DNA from: RPQJ01 sp963846885
GTDB taxonomy: Bacteria; Pseudomonadota; Gammaproteobacteria; Steroidobacterales; Steroidobacteraceae
Length of the DNA stretch: 64,000 bases
Assembly (NCBI GenBank): GCA_963846885.1
Contig: CAWJXS010000013.1
Coordinates: forward strand, 57,954 to 121,953
Direction: 5' to 3'
Within the stretch, counting starts at the first letter, position 1; each line of letters opens with the position of its first letter. A program made the position numbers and the translations under genes. This document shows positions 1 through 8,064 of the stretch, piece by piece. Below the pieces are notes generated by a model. That model was not told the DNA's origin, did not search any database, and saw only the letters and a list, made by a program, of their open reading frames with translations.

Positions 1-71
1 CGACGTCGCGCGGCGGTTGGCCGGCTAGCGCGCCGCCGGCTCGCGGACGGCGCAGCGCCGCAGGCGCTCGC

Positions 72-323
72 TCACGCGGACTTGCCGCCCTCGAGATCGG
101 CCAGGCGCTGTTCGAGGGCGGTCAGCTTTTCACGCGTTCGCCGCAGCACCGCGCTCTGCACGTCGAATTCCTCCCGCGTCACCAGGTCGAGCCGGGCCAG
201 TTGCGCCTGCAGCACGCCCTTGAAGTTCTGTTCGAGGTCGCGCCGCAGCGCGGACACGTTCTCGGGCACGGCGCCCGCCAGGCGGCGTGCGAGGTCGTCG
301 ATCATGCGCGGGTCGAATGCCAT
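72..323 (-). CDS. ubiK: UbiK-type ubiquinone biosynthesis accessory factor (BMFP/YqiC family)
   Basis: An 83-residue protein, nearly all predicted helix, with a C-terminal coiled coil rich in Leu, Glu and Arg (about residues 50-78). This is the BMFP/YqiC pattern. UbiK is known to bind UbiJ and help the soluble Ubi complex assemble on lipid ubiquinone intermediates; ubiJ, ubiE and ubiB lie elsewhere in this window. The ATG at 323 is the only sensible start, but no Shine-Dalgarno sequence precedes it. The upstream sequence on its strand is a run of C followed by a heptamer array (337-368). It is transcribed away from glnK. Confidence 0.88.
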   Translation of the reverse strand: MAFDPRMIDDLARRLAGAVPENVSALRRDLEQNFKGVLQAQLARLDLVTREEFDVQSAVLRRTREKLTALEQRLADLEGGKSA

Positions 324-336
324 GGGGGAATGACCA

Positions 337-368
337 GGGGGGGCTAGGGGCTAGGGGCTAGGGGCTAG
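337..368. repeat. GGGGCTA heptamer array upstream of ubiK (single arm)
   Basis: Four consecutive GGGGCTA units (340-367) with extra G residues before them. On the ubiK strand this reads as TAGCCCC repeats ending about 14 nt before the start codon. It is the same unit found at 2529, 16639, 17332, 20824 and 44335. No partner arm is seen here. Confidence 0.9.
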
Positions 369-406
369 TTTAAGACAATAAGCGGGGCCGCTCCGTACTG
401 AAGCAA

Positions 407-436
407 TGCACCGCGACCGTGCGCCACGTTGGTGCG
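407..436 (+). promoter_or_regulatory. Two overlapping NtrC-like binding sites
   Basis: TGCGCCA-CGT-TGGTGCG at 420-436 matches the known NtrC site GCACYA-N3-TGGTGC at 11 of 12 positions. A weaker copy, TGCACCG-CGA-CCGTGCG, overlaps it at 407-423. Their centres lie about 85-100 bp upstream of the start expected from the sigma-54 promoter at 488, a usual enhancer distance. They fit nitrogen control of glnK-amtB. Confidence 0.7.
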
Positions 437-487
437 CCACCTTTGCCCGGCGGACCGTAAGCCCCGCAGAAAGCCGTCCCGACGGCG

Positions 488-503
488 TGGCACGGATTCT
501 GCA
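488..503 (+). promoter_or_regulatory. Sigma-54 promoter of glnK-amtB
   Basis: TGGCACGGATTCTGCA matches the sigma-54 consensus TGGCAC-N5-TTGCA with one change. The GG (489-490) and GC (501-502) are separated by exactly 10 nt. The predicted transcription start near 514 leaves a leader of about 42 nt before glnK. Confidence 0.8.
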
Positions 504-555
504 TTGAGGGTCTCCGACGTTCTGCGCGACCACGGTCGCCAAGGGAGACCACTCG

Positions 556-894
556 ATGAAGCTCATCACCGCCGTCATCAAGCCTTTCAAGCTCGATGAA
601 GTGCGCCAGGCCATTGCCGACATCGGCGTGCAGGGCGTCACCGTCACCGAGGTGCAGGGCTTCGGACGGCAGCGCGGGCACACCGAGCTCTATCGCGGCG
701 CCGAGTACCGCGTCGATTTCCTGCCCAAGACCAAGATCGAGATTGCCGTCGACGACACGATCGTCGAGCAGGTGATCGAGGCCATCACCAACGTCGCCCG
801 CACCGGCAAGATCGGCGACGGCAAGATTTTCGTGACCCAGCTCGACCAGGCCGTGCGCATCCGCACTGGCGAAGCCGGCGCCGAAGCCGTCTAG
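556..894 (+). CDS. glnK: PII nitrogen regulatory protein
   Basis: A 112-residue PII protein. The T-loop reads RGAEYRVDF with Tyr51, the residue uridylylated by GlnD in this family. The second PII signature, TGKIGDGKIFV, lies near residues 83-93. PII trimers sense ATP/ADP and 2-oxoglutarate and, in the GlnK role, plug the AmtB ammonium channel. Adjacency to amtB in one transcription unit (64-nt gap) argues for GlnK rather than GlnB. An SD-like GGGAG lies 8 nt before the ATG. Expression is probably driven by the sigma-54/NtrC elements upstream. Confidence 0.95.
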   Translation: MKLITAVIKPFKLDEVRQAIADIGVQGVTVTEVQGFGRQRGHTELYRGAEYRVDFLPKTKIEIAVDDTIVEQVIEAITNVARTGKIGDGKIFVTQLDQAVRIRTGEAGAEAV

Positions 895-958
895 GTCGCG
901 AACCGCACCCCCGACAACCCCGCGCCATGCACAGATTCATCGACAGGAGTAAACACCA

Positions 959-2365
959 GTGAAGACCTCGACCGCCGCGCCAAGCCGCATGTGGCCTGCA
1001 GCGCTCGCATTGGGCGCCATGCTTGCGCCCGCCCTGGGACTCGCCCAGGACGTTCCCGTGCCCGACAAGGGTGACACGGCCTGGATGATGACCTCGACGG
1101 TCCTCGTCATCCTCATGACGATCCCCGGCCTCGCGCTGTTCTATGCGGGCATGGTGCGGTCGAAGAACGTGCTGTCGCTGCTGATGCAGGTCTTCATGAC
1201 CTTCTGCCTGATGGCGCTGCTGTGGGCGATCTACGGCTACAGCCTCGCCTTCACGCAGGGCTCGACCCCGTTCATCGGCGGCTTCGACCGGCTGTTCCTG
1301 CAAGGCTTGACCACGAGCTCGGTGGCGGCGACGTTCAGCAAGGGCGTCTACCTGCCGGAGTTCACCTGGTTCATCTTCCAGCTCACGTTCGCGGCCATCA
1401 CGCCGGCCCTGATCGTCGGCGCCTTCGCCGAACGCATCAAGTTCAGCGCGGTGCTGCTGTTCGTGACGATCTGGTTCACGTTCGCCTACCTGCCGATGGC
1501 GCACATGGTCTGGTGGTGGGCGGGTCCTGACGCGTACACGGACGCAGCCGCGGGCGCTGCAGCCGCGGAGACCGCGGGCTACCTGTTCCAGAAGGGCGCG
1601 CTCGACTTCGCCGGCGGCACGGTCGTGCACATCAACGCCGGCATCGCAGGCCTCGTGGGCGCGCTCATGCTGGGCAAGCGCATCGGCTTCGGCACGACCG
1701 CAATGCCGCCGCACAACGTGCCGATGGTCATGATCGGCGCCTCGCTGCTGTGGGTGGGCTGGTTCGGTTTCAACGTCGGTTCGGGCCTGGAAGCGAATGG
1801 CTTCACCAGCATGGTGTTCGCCAACACGATCCTGGCCACGGCCGCAGCTGCACTCGCCTGGTCCTTCGCTGAATGGGTGCACCGCGGCACGCCGACGATG
1901 CTCGGCGCAGCTTCGGGTGCGGTCGCCGGCCTCGTCGCCATCACGCCGGCTTGCGGCTGGGTCGGACCGATGGGCGCGATCGCGATCGGCATCATCGCTG
2001 GCCTGATCTGCCTCTATGCAGTGGTCGGCCTGAAGAAGGCGCTGGGCTACGACGACTCGCTCGACGTGTTCGGCGTGCACTGCGTGGGCGGCATCGTGGG
2101 CGCGCTGCTCACGGCCGTGTTCTGCAGCCCGTCCCTCGGCGGCACCGGCGTGTACGACTACGTCGCCAACGCCGTGGCTCCGTACGACATGGCTGCGCAG
2201 TTCAAGGCGCAACTGTGGGGCGTGCTGACCGCGCTGGTCTGGTCCGGCGTGGTGGCTGCGGTCGCCTTCAAGGTCATCGACCTGGTGATCGGCCTGCGCG
2301 TGCCGGAAGAGGCCGAGCGCGAGGGCCTCGACACGGTGTCGCATGGCGAGCGTGCCTACAACTGA
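959..2365 (+). CDS. amtB: Ammonium transporter AmtB
   Basis: 468 residues with a cleavable signal peptide (about 1-29, ending near GLAQD) and about eleven membrane segments, the usual Amt/Rh fold. The twin pore histidines are visible in LPMAHMVWW and FGVHCVGG. The family conducts ammonium across the inner membrane and is blocked by GlnK, encoded just upstream. The start is GTG at 959 with a clear SD (CAGGAG) 10 nt upstream. A strong terminator follows. Confidence 0.95.
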   Translation: MKTSTAAPSRMWPAALALGAMLAPALGLAQDVPVPDKGDTAWMMTSTVLVILMTIPGLALFYAGMVRSKNVLSLLMQVFMTFCLMALLWAIYGYSLAFTQGSTPFIGGFDRLFLQGLTTSSVAATFSKGVYLPEFTWFIFQLTFAAITPALIVGAFAERIKFSAVLLFVTIWFTFAYLPMAHMVWWWAGPDAYTDAAAGAAAAETAGYLFQKGALDFAGGTVVHINAGIAGLVGALMLGKRIGFGTTAMPPHNVPMVMIGASLLWVGWFGFNVGSGLEANGFTSMVFANTILATAAAALAWSFAEWVHRGTPTMLGAASGAVAGLVAITPACGWVGPMGAIAIGIIAGLICLYAVVGLKKALGYDDSLDVFGVHCVGGIVGALLTAVFCSPSLGGTGVYDYVANAVAPYDMAAQFKAQLWGVLTALVWSGVVAAVAFKVIDLVIGLRVPEEAEREGLDTVSHGERAYN

Positions 2366-2381
2366 TTGATCGGTGTCTGTG

Positions 2382-2451
2382 GAGGGTGGCCGGTTCCTGG
2401 TCCGGTCACCCTCTCCCCCGCTTGCGGGCGCTTCGGCGCCCGCTTTTTTTT
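2382..2451 (+). terminator. Tandem hairpin terminator after amtB
   Basis: The second hairpin is a perfect 8-bp GCGGGCGC stem (2424-2431 with 2436-2443) closed by a TTCG tetraloop and followed by eight T residues. A 12-bp stem with one G-U pair (2382-2393 with 2402-2413) precedes it. It separates glnK-amtB from the next operon. Confidence 0.9.
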
Positions 2452-2462
2452 GCGCTAAATCC

Positions 2463-2524
2463 TTGAACTGGATCAAGATTCGCGCGACCCGACGAGCCGC
2501 TGCCGACGCGGCGGCTGCTACACT
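2463..2524 (+). promoter_or_regulatory. FNR/Anr-like box and extended -10 element
   Basis: TTGAACTGGATCAA at 2463-2476 matches the FNR/Anr consensus TTGAT-N4-ATCAA at 9 of 10 defined bases. TGCTACACT (-10 hexamer 2519-2524 with an extended TGn) would place the transcription start near 2531, which puts the box centre at about -61.5, a classical activating position. Both elements are inferred from sequence only. Confidence 0.5.
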
Positions 2525-2528
2525 TCAT

Positions 2529-2621
2529 GGGGCTAGGGGTTAGGGGCTAGGGGTTAGTCGATCCAGGAGCGGCCGCGGCAGCGGCCATCCGACTAGCCCC
2601 TAACCCCTAGCCCCTAGCCCC
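2529..2621. repeat. Inverted pair of GGGGYTA heptamer arrays before the DUF4124 gene
   Basis: The left arm (2529-2560) has four GGGGYTA units plus GTCG. The right arm (2590-2621) is its inverted copy and starts CGACTA. As RNA they would form a 32-bp stem with two G-U pairs and one C-A mismatch around a 29-nt loop that holds its own 6-bp GGCCGC hairpin. The right arm ends 5 nt before the ATG at 2627. Confidence 0.9.
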
Positions 2622-2638
2622 TTCTCATGGAGAGTGCG

Positions 2639-3100
2639 ATGCAAAGGTTGAGTGTGCTTCTCGCCGCGCTGGTCGCGCTGGGCTCCGCCCAGGCCAGCGA
2701 AGTGTTCGTGACCAAGGATGCCCAGGGCAACGCCGTCTACACCGATCGCCCGGAGAGCCTGCCCGCGCAGAAGGTCAAAGTGGCGACTGGCAATACCGAA
2801 ACGGTCGAAGCCCAGCGCCAGTACGAGGAGAAAATGCAGGCGAACGCCGCCGCGGAAAAGTCCCAGGCCGATGCTGCGAAGCAGGCGACTGAGGCCAAAG
2901 CGGCCAAGGAACTCACCGCCGCGGACAAAGCCAAGCGCTGTCTGGACGCGCGTGCCCGCTACGAGCAGGTCATGACGGCGCAGCGGCTCTACGAGCCCGG
3001 CGAGACCGAGGGCGAGCGCCGCTATCTCGACTCGAAGGAAATCGATTCGGCGCGCGCGTCGACCAAGAAGGCGATGGACGAGTTCTGCGCGGATCAATGA
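2639..3100 (+). CDS. DUF4124 domain-containing secreted protein
   Basis: About 153 residues: a signal peptide (MQRLSVLLAALVALGSAQAS), then the short DUF4124 beta motif (VFVTKDAQGNAVYTDRP), then a charged Ala/Lys/Glu-rich helical stretch (about 55-110). DUF4124 proteins are small envelope proteins of unknown function. An in-frame ATG at 2627 exists, but the ATG at 2639 follows a GGAGAG SD by 4 nt and gives a normal signal peptide. Two late cysteines (in KRCLDA and EFCAD) could form a disulphide in the periplasm. It begins the run that continues through hemY. Confidence 0.75.
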   Translation: MQRLSVLLAALVALGSAQASEVFVTKDAQGNAVYTDRPESLPAQKVKVATGNTETVEAQRQYEEKMQANAAAEKSQADAAKQATEAKAAKELTAADKAKRCLDARARYEQVMTAQRLYEPGETEGERRYLDSKEIDSARASTKKAMDEFCADQ

Positions 3101-3104
3101 TCCC

Positions 3105-4025
3105 TTGACCCAGCCACACGCAACCGTCGGATTTGCCGGCCTCGGGGCCATGGGCCGGGGCATGGCGCGCAACCTGCACCGGGCCGGCCAGCTGCGCGCG
3201 GTGTGGAATCGCACGACACCCCGGTCTGCCGAGCTCGCAGCGGAACTGGCGATCACCGCCGCGGCGAATCCCGCGGCACTCGCGCGCGACTGCGACGTGA
3301 TCGTGCTCTGCGTGAGCGCGGATGCGGACGTGCTCGCAGTCGTCGATGCCCTGCTGCCCGGCCTGCGTCCCGGCGCGCTCGTGATCGATTGTTCCACCGT
3401 GAGCTCCGATACCGCGCGCGAGGCTGCCAGCCGGCTCGCCGCGCGAGGGGCCGAGTTTCTCGATGCGCCGGTCAGTGGCGGCGTCGAAGGCGCGCGCGAT
3501 GCGACGCTCGCCATCATGGCAGGCGGAACCGCAGCAGCCTTCGCTCGCGCCCAGCCGGTCCTGCAGGCGATGGGCCGTGCGGTGACGCACTTCGGACCGA
3601 GCGGCTTCGGCCAGGCCGCCAAGGCCACCAACCAGATCATGTGCGCGGGCGTCATCCAGGCGGTGGCCGAGGCGATGGCTTTCGCCAAGGCGCAAGGCCT
3701 GCCGCTGCCGCAGCTGATCGAGACGCTCGGCAAGGGCGCGGGCTCCAGCTGGTACTTCGTCAATCGCGCCCCGAACATCGTGCGGGACGCGTTCCCGGCC
3801 GGGTTTCGCGTGCAGCTGCACGAGAAGGATCTACGCATCTGTCAGGCGATGGCGGCGCAGTTCGGCGTCGAACTGCCGGTCGTCGAGACCACCCTGGCCC
3901 AGTACCGCGAGCTGATTGAGCAGGGCTATGGCGACGAGGACATCTCGGTCCTCTTCCGCCTCAAGGACGCACTCTTCGCCGCGGCGGCGGCGCAAACCGG
4001 CGGCACCCCGCGCCAGCCGGCATGA
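3105..4025 (+). CDS. NAD(P)-dependent beta-hydroxyacid dehydrogenase (3-hydroxyisobutyrate dehydrogenase family)
   Basis: 306 residues. A Rossmann domain carries GFAGLGAMGRGMA (about 9-21), the family signature FLDAPVSGG follows mid-protein, and the catalytic lysine is in GQAAKATNQ. This family oxidises beta-hydroxy acids such as 3-hydroxyisobutyrate or reduces tartronate semialdehyde; the substrate cannot be told from sequence. The start is TTG at 3105, only 4 nt after the DUF4124 stop, and no later start precedes the nucleotide-binding loop. It overlaps algZ by 4 nt, so it is probably cotranscribed. Confidence 0.85.
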   Translation: MTQPHATVGFAGLGAMGRGMARNLHRAGQLRAVWNRTTPRSAELAAELAITAAANPAALARDCDVIVLCVSADADVLAVVDALLPGLRPGALVIDCSTVSSDTAREAASRLAARGAEFLDAPVSGGVEGARDATLAIMAGGTAAAFARAQPVLQAMGRAVTHFGPSGFGQAAKATNQIMCAGVIQAVAEAMAFAKAQGLPLPQLIETLGKGAGSSWYFVNRAPNIVRDAFPAGFRVQLHEKDLRICQAMAAQFGVELPVVETTLAQYRELIEQGYGDEDISVLFRLKDALFAAAAAQTGGTPRQPA

Positions 4026-5161
4026 GCGTGCCGGCCGCAGCGCCGGAACGCAGTCGCGACCAGCCACGCGACTATTTCCTGCCCGACTTCTGCGAGGCGC
4101 GCGCCGTCTTCGCGATCGTGCTGATCGCGACGCTGGTGGGCTTCGTCCTCTCGCTCGCGCGCCAGCCCGGCGCCGATGGCTTCTGGTTCGACCTCGCGCG
4201 CACGACGGCTTTCCTGCTGTGGGCGGGCCTGCTGTGCGCCGCGGTCCTCTGTCGCGCGCGCGGCTGGCTGGCTGGCAAGTCGCTGCGCGCCGGCATCGCC
4301 TGGGCGCTGCTGCTGCTGATCGGCACGGTGGGCGTGCTGTCCGGAGTCGTCTACCTCGCTGGCCGGGTTTGGGTATCACGACTGGGTTCCGCCGCTTCGT
4401 TCCTGCCGGACTCGCCGTGGCATTTCGCATTGCCGAACATGCTGATCACGGCAGTCGTCGGGGCGCTCGCGTTGCGCTATTTCTACGTCGCGCAGCAGTG
4501 GCGTCGTTCGGTCGAGCTCGAGGCGCGCGCGCGGATCCGTGCCCTGCAGGCCCGCATCCGCCCGCACTTTCTTTTCAACAGCATGAACACGATCGCGTCC
4601 CTGACCCGCACGAACCCCGCCCTGGCGGAGGCGGCGATCGAGGACCTGTCCGACCTCTTCCGCGTCAACCTGAGCGATTCGCGCACCCAATTCACGCTCG
4701 AGGAAGAGATCGAGCTGGCGCAGACCTACCAGCGCATCGAGCAACTGCGGCTCGGGGCGCGGCTCGAGGTGCGCTGGGACGTCGGCGACCTGCCGCCGCT
4801 TTGCGTGGTGCCCAGCCTGCTGCTGCAGCCGTTGCTCGAGAACGCCATCGGCCACGGCATCGAGCCACTGCCCGATGGCGGGATCGTGGACGTGCGCGGG
4901 CGGCTCGAGGAGGACGGCATCGTCCTGCTGGAAGTGAGCAATCCGAAGCCCATACGGCCGGCACCCCCGTCCCGGCGCGGGCATCGCATCGCGCTCGACA
5001 ACATCCGCCAGCGGCTGGACCTGGTGTTTCCCGGCCGCTCGTCCGTCGAGGTGGAGGACACCGTGGACCGGTACACGGTGCGCGTGCGTTTTCCACGTTT
5101 CGAGCCCGGACCCGGCAGCGGATGGCCAGGCCTGACGGACACGCTGACGCTGCATTCGTGA
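4022..5161 (+). CDS. algZ: LytS/AlgZ-type sensor histidine kinase
   Basis: 379 residues. A short cytoplasmic head contains DYFLPDFCEAR, typical of AlgZ/FimS. Four hydrophobic segments follow (about 30-160), then a His_kinase domain with the phosphoacceptor His182 in RPHFLFNSMN and an ATPase half with QPLLENAIGHG. These are the unorthodox LytS-type kinases that signal to LytTR regulators; in pseudomonads AlgZ/AlgR controls pili, alginate and virulence. It overlaps the upstream gene by 4 nt and is followed 36 nt later by algR. Confidence 0.87.
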   Translation: MSVPAAAPERSRDQPRDYFLPDFCEARAVFAIVLIATLVGFVLSLARQPGADGFWFDLARTTAFLLWAGLLCAAVLCRARGWLAGKSLRAGIAWALLLLIGTVGVLSGVVYLAGRVWVSRLGSAASFLPDSPWHFALPNMLITAVVGALALRYFYVAQQWRRSVELEARARIRALQARIRPHFLFNSMNTIASLTRTNPALAEAAIEDLSDLFRVNLSDSRTQFTLEEEIELAQTYQRIEQLRLGARLEVRWDVGDLPPLCVVPSLLLQPLLENAIGHGIEPLPDGGIVDVRGRLEEDGIVLLEVSNPKPIRPAPPSRRGHRIALDNIRQRLDLVFPGRSSVEVEDTVDRYTVRVRFPRFEPGPGSGWPGLTDTLTLHS

Positions 5162-5197
5162 CACGCGGCCCGGTCCGTCGGACAATCCCGCCCTCGC

Positions 5198-5968
5198 ATG
5201 GACGTAAGCCCCACCTCCGGTCCCGACAAGCTGCGTGCGCTCATCGTCGATGACGAAGCGCCGGCGCGTGAGCGACTGCGTCACCTGCTCGAGGAATTGG
5301 GCGACGTGACCGTGGTCGGCGAAGCGGCGAACGGCATCGAGGCGCTCGATCGCTGCGCGGCCCTCGCAGCCGACCTGGTGCTGCTCGACGTGCGCATGCC
5401 GGGCATGGACGGCATCGAAGCGGCTCGCCACCTGGGCGCGCTGGACGAACCTCCCGCGGTCATCTTCACGACTGCCTATGATGAGTACGCCCTGGCCGCG
5501 TTCGAGTCCGAGGCGGTGGGCTACCTGCTGAAGCCGGTGCGGCGTGAGAAACTCGCGCGCGCAGTGCGCCATGCGGCCCGTATCGCCGGGCCGCAGCTCG
5601 CACGACTCGCCGAGCAGTCGCAGCTCGGGCGCCGACGGGCGCAGATCTGCGCCCGGCTTGGCGAACAGCTGCGACTGGTGCCGGTGGAGGACGTGTATTA
5701 CTTCAATGCGGGCCAGAAGTACGTGACGATGCGACATCGGGGCGGCCGCGAACTGATCGACGAATCGCTGCGCGCGCTCGAGCAGGAGTTCGCGCCGGAC
5801 TTCATCCGCATCCATCGCAATTCGCTCGTCGCGCGACGATTCGTGCGCGCCGTCGAACGCAGTACGGATGGCCACCTGCTGGTCCGCCTGACGGAAGGCG
5901 ACGAGACCCTGCAGGTCAGCCGGCGCCATGCTGCAGAGGCCATGCGCCAGATCCGCACCGGACAATGA
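5198..5968 (+). CDS. algR: LytTR-family response regulator AlgR
   Basis: 256 residues. A receiver domain (about 12-125) has the acidic pair DDE at 18-20, phosphoacceptor Asp64 in LLDVRMPGMDG, and a conserved KPV lysine. A LytTR DNA-binding domain follows (about 150-250; YYFNAGQKYVTM, FIRIHRNSLVA). It is the cognate regulator of the adjacent AlgZ kinase. The stop overlaps the next start as ATGA. Confidence 0.9.
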   Translation: MDVSPTSGPDKLRALIVDDEAPARERLRHLLEELGDVTVVGEAANGIEALDRCAALAADLVLLDVRMPGMDGIEAARHLGALDEPPAVIFTTAYDEYALAAFESEAVGYLLKPVRREKLARAVRHAARIAGPQLARLAEQSQLGRRRAQICARLGEQLRLVPVEDVYYFNAGQKYVTMRHRGGRELIDESLRALEQEFAPDFIRIHRNSLVARRFVRAVERSTDGHLLVRLTEGDETLQVSRRHAAEAMRQIRTGQ

Positions 5969-7089
5969 CCATGAACAGCGACGACGTCGGCGAATCGACC
6001 ATCACGTTGCCGGATCCGAGCAGCCCGTCGCGCAACACGTTCTACGCCCGCGTCGGCGTCATGGTGCTGCTGGCCGCCCTGGTCTACCTGGTCTGGCGCA
6101 TCGTGCAGCCGCTCTGGCAGCCGTTGCTGTGGGCGGCGCTGCTCGGCGCGCTGCTGGCTCCACTCAATGCGCGGCTTGCTGCCCGGCTGGGCGGCCGGCC
6201 CCGGCTGGCCGCTTCCATCACGACGGTCGGCGTCGTGCTGCTCGTGCTGCTGCCCCTCATTGCCATCGGCGGCGCGGTCGCCGCGCAGGCATCGCAGCTG
6301 GTGGGACGCATCGACACCACTTCACTGCGCACCGCAAACCTCGACCTGTCGAGCTATCCGGTTCTCGCCAGGCCACTGCATTGGCTGGACAGCACGGCAG
6401 GCGTGTCGCTCACCCAGATCGAGTCGTGGTTGGTCATGGGCGCGCGGCGACTGCTGGAAGTCGTGGCTTCCTCGGGCGGCTCGGTGTTTCTCGGGGCGGT
6501 CGGCACGATCGTGAGCTTCCTGCTGATGCTGTTCGTGCTGTTCTTCGTGCTGCGCGACGGCCCGCGCTTCGCCGAGTCGGTCGTGCGCATGCTCCCGATC
6601 GAGCCGGCGCTGCGCGGGAAGCTGTGGCGCCACCTGATCGACGTCACCCGTGCGGTCTTCATGGGCATCGGGCTCACCGCCCTGGCGCAGGGCATCCTGC
6701 TCGGCATCGGCTTCGCCATCGCGGGCCTGCCCTCGCCGCTCGTGTTCGCCGTGATCGGCACGCTGTTTGCGCTGGTGCCCGTGGTCGGCACGGCGGTCGT
6801 CTGGGTACCCGCAACCCTCTGGCTGCTGCTGCAGGGCGACCCCGGTTACGCCCTGTTCATGGCGGGATGGAGCATCCTCGTCGTCGGCAGCGCGGATAAC
6901 TTCCTGCGGCCAATCCTGATTTCGGGCCGCGTCGAAGTGCCTACCCTTGCCGTCTTCATCGGCGTCATGGGCGGCCTGTCGGCCTTCGGCTTCATCGGCC
7001 TGTTCGTCGGGCCGATCGTGCTGGGCCTGTTGGTGGCGCTCTTCCGCTTCGCGACCGAAGCGCTGGCGCCTGCAGCGAACGAAGAATGA
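5965..7089 (+). CDS. AI-2E/PerM family inner-membrane transporter
   Basis: 374 residues with about eight membrane segments in the AI-2E_transport pattern: paired N-terminal helices, a polar central loop (about 105-165), and a C-terminal helix bundle containing VGTAVVWVPATLWLL and GLFVGPIVLG. Members include the autoinducer-2 exporter TqsA and Na+/H+ antiporter-like PerM proteins; the substrate here is unknown. The ATG at 5965 overlaps the algR stop and a second ATG follows at 5971. It lies 30 nt before hemC. Confidence 0.85.
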   Translation: MTMNSDDVGESTITLPDPSSPSRNTFYARVGVMVLLAALVYLVWRIVQPLWQPLLWAALLGALLAPLNARLAARLGGRPRLAASITTVGVVLLVLLPLIAIGGAVAAQASQLVGRIDTTSLRTANLDLSSYPVLARPLHWLDSTAGVSLTQIESWLVMGARRLLEVVASSGGSVFLGAVGTIVSFLLMLFVLFFVLRDGPRFAESVVRMLPIEPALRGKLWRHLIDVTRAVFMGIGLTALAQGILLGIGFAIAGLPSPLVFAVIGTLFALVPVVGTAVVWVPATLWLLLQGDPGYALFMAGWSILVVGSADNFLRPILISGRVEVPTLAVFIGVMGGLSAFGFIGLFVGPIVLGLLVALFRFATEALAPAANEE

Positions 7090-7119
7090 GCCGCCGTCGC
7101 GGCCCCTAGGAGTCGAGTC

Positions 7120-8064
7120 TTGTCGAACACGCCCCTCCGCATCGCCACCCGTCGCAGCAAGCTGGCCCTGTGGCAAGCCGAGCACGTGCAGTCCCTGCTG
7201 CGCGCGGCGCATCCCGGGCTGCCGGTCGAACTGGTGCCCATGACCACCCAGGGCGACCGCGTGCTCGATCGCGCGCTGGCCGAAGTCGGCGGCAAGGGTC
7301 TCTTCGTCAAGGAACTCGAAGTCGCGATGCAGGAAGGCCGCGCCGACTTTGCCGTGCATTCGATGAAGGACGTGCCGAGCGAGTTGCCGCCGGGCTTCGC
7401 CATCGTCGCCGTGCTGCCGCGCGCGAACCCGCTGGACGCGTTCATTTCGCTCCGCCACCGGCGCTTCGAAGACCTGCCGCAGGGCGCGCGTGTCGGCACG
7501 TCGAGCCCACGCCGCCAGGCACAGCTGCGCCACGCGCGGCCCGACCTGCAGCTGGAGCTGCTGCGCGGCAACGTCGACACGCGCCTGCGCAAGCTGGAAG
7601 AAGACGGGCTCGATGCGATCCTGCTGGCCTGCGCCGGCCTCGAACGCCTGGGGATCGGGCACCACATCACGCAGCAACTCGGGCTGCAGCTTTCGTTGCC
7701 GGCCGTGGGCCAGGGCGTCATCGGCATCGAATGCCGCAGTGACGACGATCGCAGTCGCGCGGCCCTCGCAGCCTTGCATCACGCCGACACGTACACCCGG
7801 CTGCTCGCCGAGCGCTCGTTCGCCGCTACGCTCGGCGGCAGTTGCCATTCGCCGATCGCGGCGCATGCCGTGCTCGAAGGCAGCCAGCTCACCGTGCACG
7901 GCTTCATCGGCGCGCCCGATGGCGGTGAAACGTATCGCGACCAGGTCGTCGGTGCGGCAACCGCAGCGGAATCGCTCGGGCACGACCTGGCGCGCCGCAT
8001 GCAGGCGGCCGGTGCCGAAACCCTGCTCGAGCGGCTGCGGCAGGAGGCCGCCGCGATCTCGTGA
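7120..8064 (+). CDS. hemC: Hydroxymethylbilane synthase (porphobilinogen deaminase)
   Basis: 314 residues, full length. It joins four porphobilinogens into hydroxymethylbilane in haem synthesis. Visible features are RIATRRSKLALWQ at the N terminus, GGKGLFVKELE, the catalytic HSMKDVPSE loop, and Cys242 in LGGSCHSP, which anchors the dipyrromethane cofactor. The start is TTG at 7120, with AGGAG 7 nt upstream and no better start. It overlaps hemD by 4 nt. Confidence 0.95.
   Translation: MSNTPLRIATRRSKLALWQAEHVQSLLRAAHPGLPVELVPMTTQGDRVLDRALAEVGGKGLFVKELEVAMQEGRADFAVHSMKDVPSELPPGFAIVAVLPRANPLDAFISLRHRRFEDLPQGARVGTSSPRRQAQLRHARPDLQLELLRGNVDTRLRKLEEDGLDAILLACAGLERLGIGHHITQQLGLQLSLPAVGQGVIGIECRSDDDRSRAALAALHHADTYTRLLAERSFAATLGGSCHSPIAAHAVLEGSQLTVHGFIGAPDGGETYRDQVVGAATAAESLGHDLARRMQAAGAETLLERLRQEAAAIS

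Noticed and set aside
1..71. Start of a gene downstream of ubiK (such as comM) on the minus strand
   Set aside because: A GTG overlapping the ubiK stop reads only 16 codons before TAG, and nothing else in these bases supports a start.
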